From Clostridia bacterium DTU025 (GTDB lineage Bacteria > Bacillota > DTU025), in contig LFSP01000049.1 in the NCBI GenBank assembly GCA_001513145.1, positions 3,256-67,255 on the forward strand: a DNA stretch of 64,000 bases. The letters are read 5' to 3'. Under the pieces are notes generated by a model. It searched no databases and had not been told where the DNA came from. It saw nothing but the letters and a program-made list of their open reading frames with translations. The translations under genes were made by a program, and so were the position numbers. Of this stretch, positions 63,190-64,000 are shown one piece after another; within the stretch, counting starts at the first letter, position 1, and each line of letters starts with the position of its first letter.

Positions 63190-64000
63190 TTGGCAGACTC
63201 ACTTTCCAGGCCTCCCGTCTCCAGGGGAGACGAGATCGTGGTCACCATCGATAACCACAGCTCCGAGGGGGACGGAGTGGCCCACGTTGACGGGTTCGCG
63301 CTTTTCGTCCACGGCGCCATCGCCGGCGAAGAGGTGCGCGTGCGCGTGGATGAGGTGAAGCCCACCTACGCCCGCGGAACGATCAAGGATATCCTTGCGC
63401 CATCCGCGGCCAGGGTCGTCGCCCCCTGTCAGCTCTTCGGCAGGTGCGGCGGATGTCAGCTTCTGCACGTCGACTACCGGGCGCAGCTTCAGATGAAGCG
63501 CCAGCGGGTGGCCGACGCCCTCCAGCGCATAGGTGGCCTCGCTGAAGTTGAGGTAAGGCCCACCATCGGCATGGCTGAGCCGTGGTACTACCGCAACAAG
63601 GTGCAGTACCCTGTGGGCACTGAGGGTGGGCTCATCGTCGCCGGCTGCTACCGGCGCGGCACCCACCAGGTGGTGCGCACCGAGGGCTGTCTGATACAGC
63701 ACCCCCTGAACACCAGGGTGATGAACGCCGTCATCGAGACGGCCCGGCGGTACGGTCTCACAGTCTACGATGAGGATACAGGAAAGGGCCTTCTCCGATA
63801 CGTCCTGGTGAAGAGGGCCCACGGCACCGGCGCTGCCATGGTGGTGCTGGTCACCGCCGAGCGCAAGTTCCCCAAAGGGCGCCAGTTCGCCGCCGACCTG
63901 GCGCGGAAGGTGCCCAAGATCGCCAGCGTCGTGCAGAACGTGAACCCTGCTCGCACCAACCGTGTACTCGCACAGCTGCAATGGGTTCTGTGGGGAGCCC
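63190..64000 (+). CDS. RumA/TrmA-family (uracil-C5) RNA methyltransferase (partial, runs off the window)
   Basis: First 270 residues of a 23S rRNA or tRNA uracil-5-methyltransferase. An N-terminal TRAM RNA-binding domain (about 12-70: IDNHSSEGDGVAHVDGFALF) is followed by the iron-sulfur cysteines in CQLFGRCGGCQLLHVDY and the start of the central domain (YYRNKVQYPVG). The SAM-binding and catalytic parts lie beyond base 64000. TTG 63190 starts right after the permease stop with AGGTGAAG upstream. Confidence 0.9.
   Translation, partial: MADSLSRPPVSRGDEIVVTIDNHSSEGDGVAHVDGFALFVHGAIAGEEVRVRVDEVKPTYARGTIKDILAPSAARVVAPCQLFGRCGGCQLLHVDYRAQLQMKRQRVADALQRIGGLAEVEVRPTIGMAEPWYYRNKVQYPVGTEGGLIVAGCYRRGTHQVVRTEGCLIQHPLNTRVMNAVIETARRYGLTVYDEDTGKGLLRYVLVKRAHGTGAAMVVLVTAERKFPKGRQFAADLARKVPKIASVVQNVNPARTNRVLAQLQWVLWGA

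Noticed and set aside
1-64000. CRISPR arrays, tRNA/rRNA genes, insertion sequences, prophage or integron features
   Set aside because: I scanned for regularly spaced repeats, transposase/integrase motifs and tRNA-like cloverleafs and saw none; all large open frames are metabolic, transport, regulatory or repair genes.

Overview
This 64-kb window is high-GC chromosomal DNA, densely packed with genes, with no rRNA, tRNA, insertion sequence, phage or CRISPR signal. A T-box leader, the AddA/AddB recombination nuclease pair (rather than RecBCD), an AbrB/SpoVT-type regulator, a DegV protein and SpoIIR-free but Gram-positive-style strong GGAGG ribosome binding sites point to a member of the Bacillota (a high-GC, Clostridia- or Limnochordia-like lineage). 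Gene content is dominated by import and breakdown of amino acids, peptides and a sugar/polyol-like compound, so the organism looks like a peptide- and organic-acid-using heterotroph.

Layout. 1-0.8 kb: end-truncated serine beta-lactamase-like hydrolase (minus). 1.0-8.7 kb: a sigma-54 activator followed by a textbook -24/-12 promoter and an operon for an L-cysteine desulfidase-family enzyme, a TAXI/TRAP transporter, a DapA-family lyase with a cysteine-rich N-terminus, and a PPC/DUF296 protein. 8.9-16.2 kb: a complete oligopeptide ABC transporter with an M14 metallopeptidase inside the operon. 16.7-18.2 kb (minus): FMN-binding membrane protein plus ApbE flavin transferase. 18.2-26.5 kb: a divergent catabolic regulon (LacI regulator and a Cgl0159-like aldolase-fold enzyme on plus; Gfo/Idh/MocA oxidoreductase, TctABC-type transporter and two TIM-barrel isomerases on minus). 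26.7-34.5 kb: AbrB-like regulator, AddB, AddA, DegV.

35.1-52.0 kb is the most unusual part. It holds three exported AstE/aspartoacylase-like M14 proteins, three exported C69 (Ntn) dipeptidases, a gamma-glutamyltransferase, two exported small proteins that I assign from memory to DUF6305, two DctM-like permeases each followed by a tiny (58 and 54 aa) two-helix membrane protein, and a two-component system with a CitB-type output domain. Both copies of the permease / tiny protein / DUF6305 set occur beside the hydrolases. I read this as extracellular hydrolysis of peptides or N-acyl/gamma-glutamyl amino acids coupled to a possibly undescribed minimal tripartite secondary transporter.

52.6-55.3 kb (minus): methionine ABC transporter under a T-box leader with its own promoter. 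55.3-57.2 kb (minus): a binding-protein/PAS/histidine-kinase-like protein whose phospho-acceptor histidine is replaced by serine. 57.5-60.1 kb: two tandem paralogous MFS transporters. 60.1-61.2 kb (minus): M20 amidohydrolase. 61.4-63.2 kb: ABC exporter/sodium-efflux-like pair. 63.2 kb to the end: truncated RumA/TrmA-family RNA methyltransferase.
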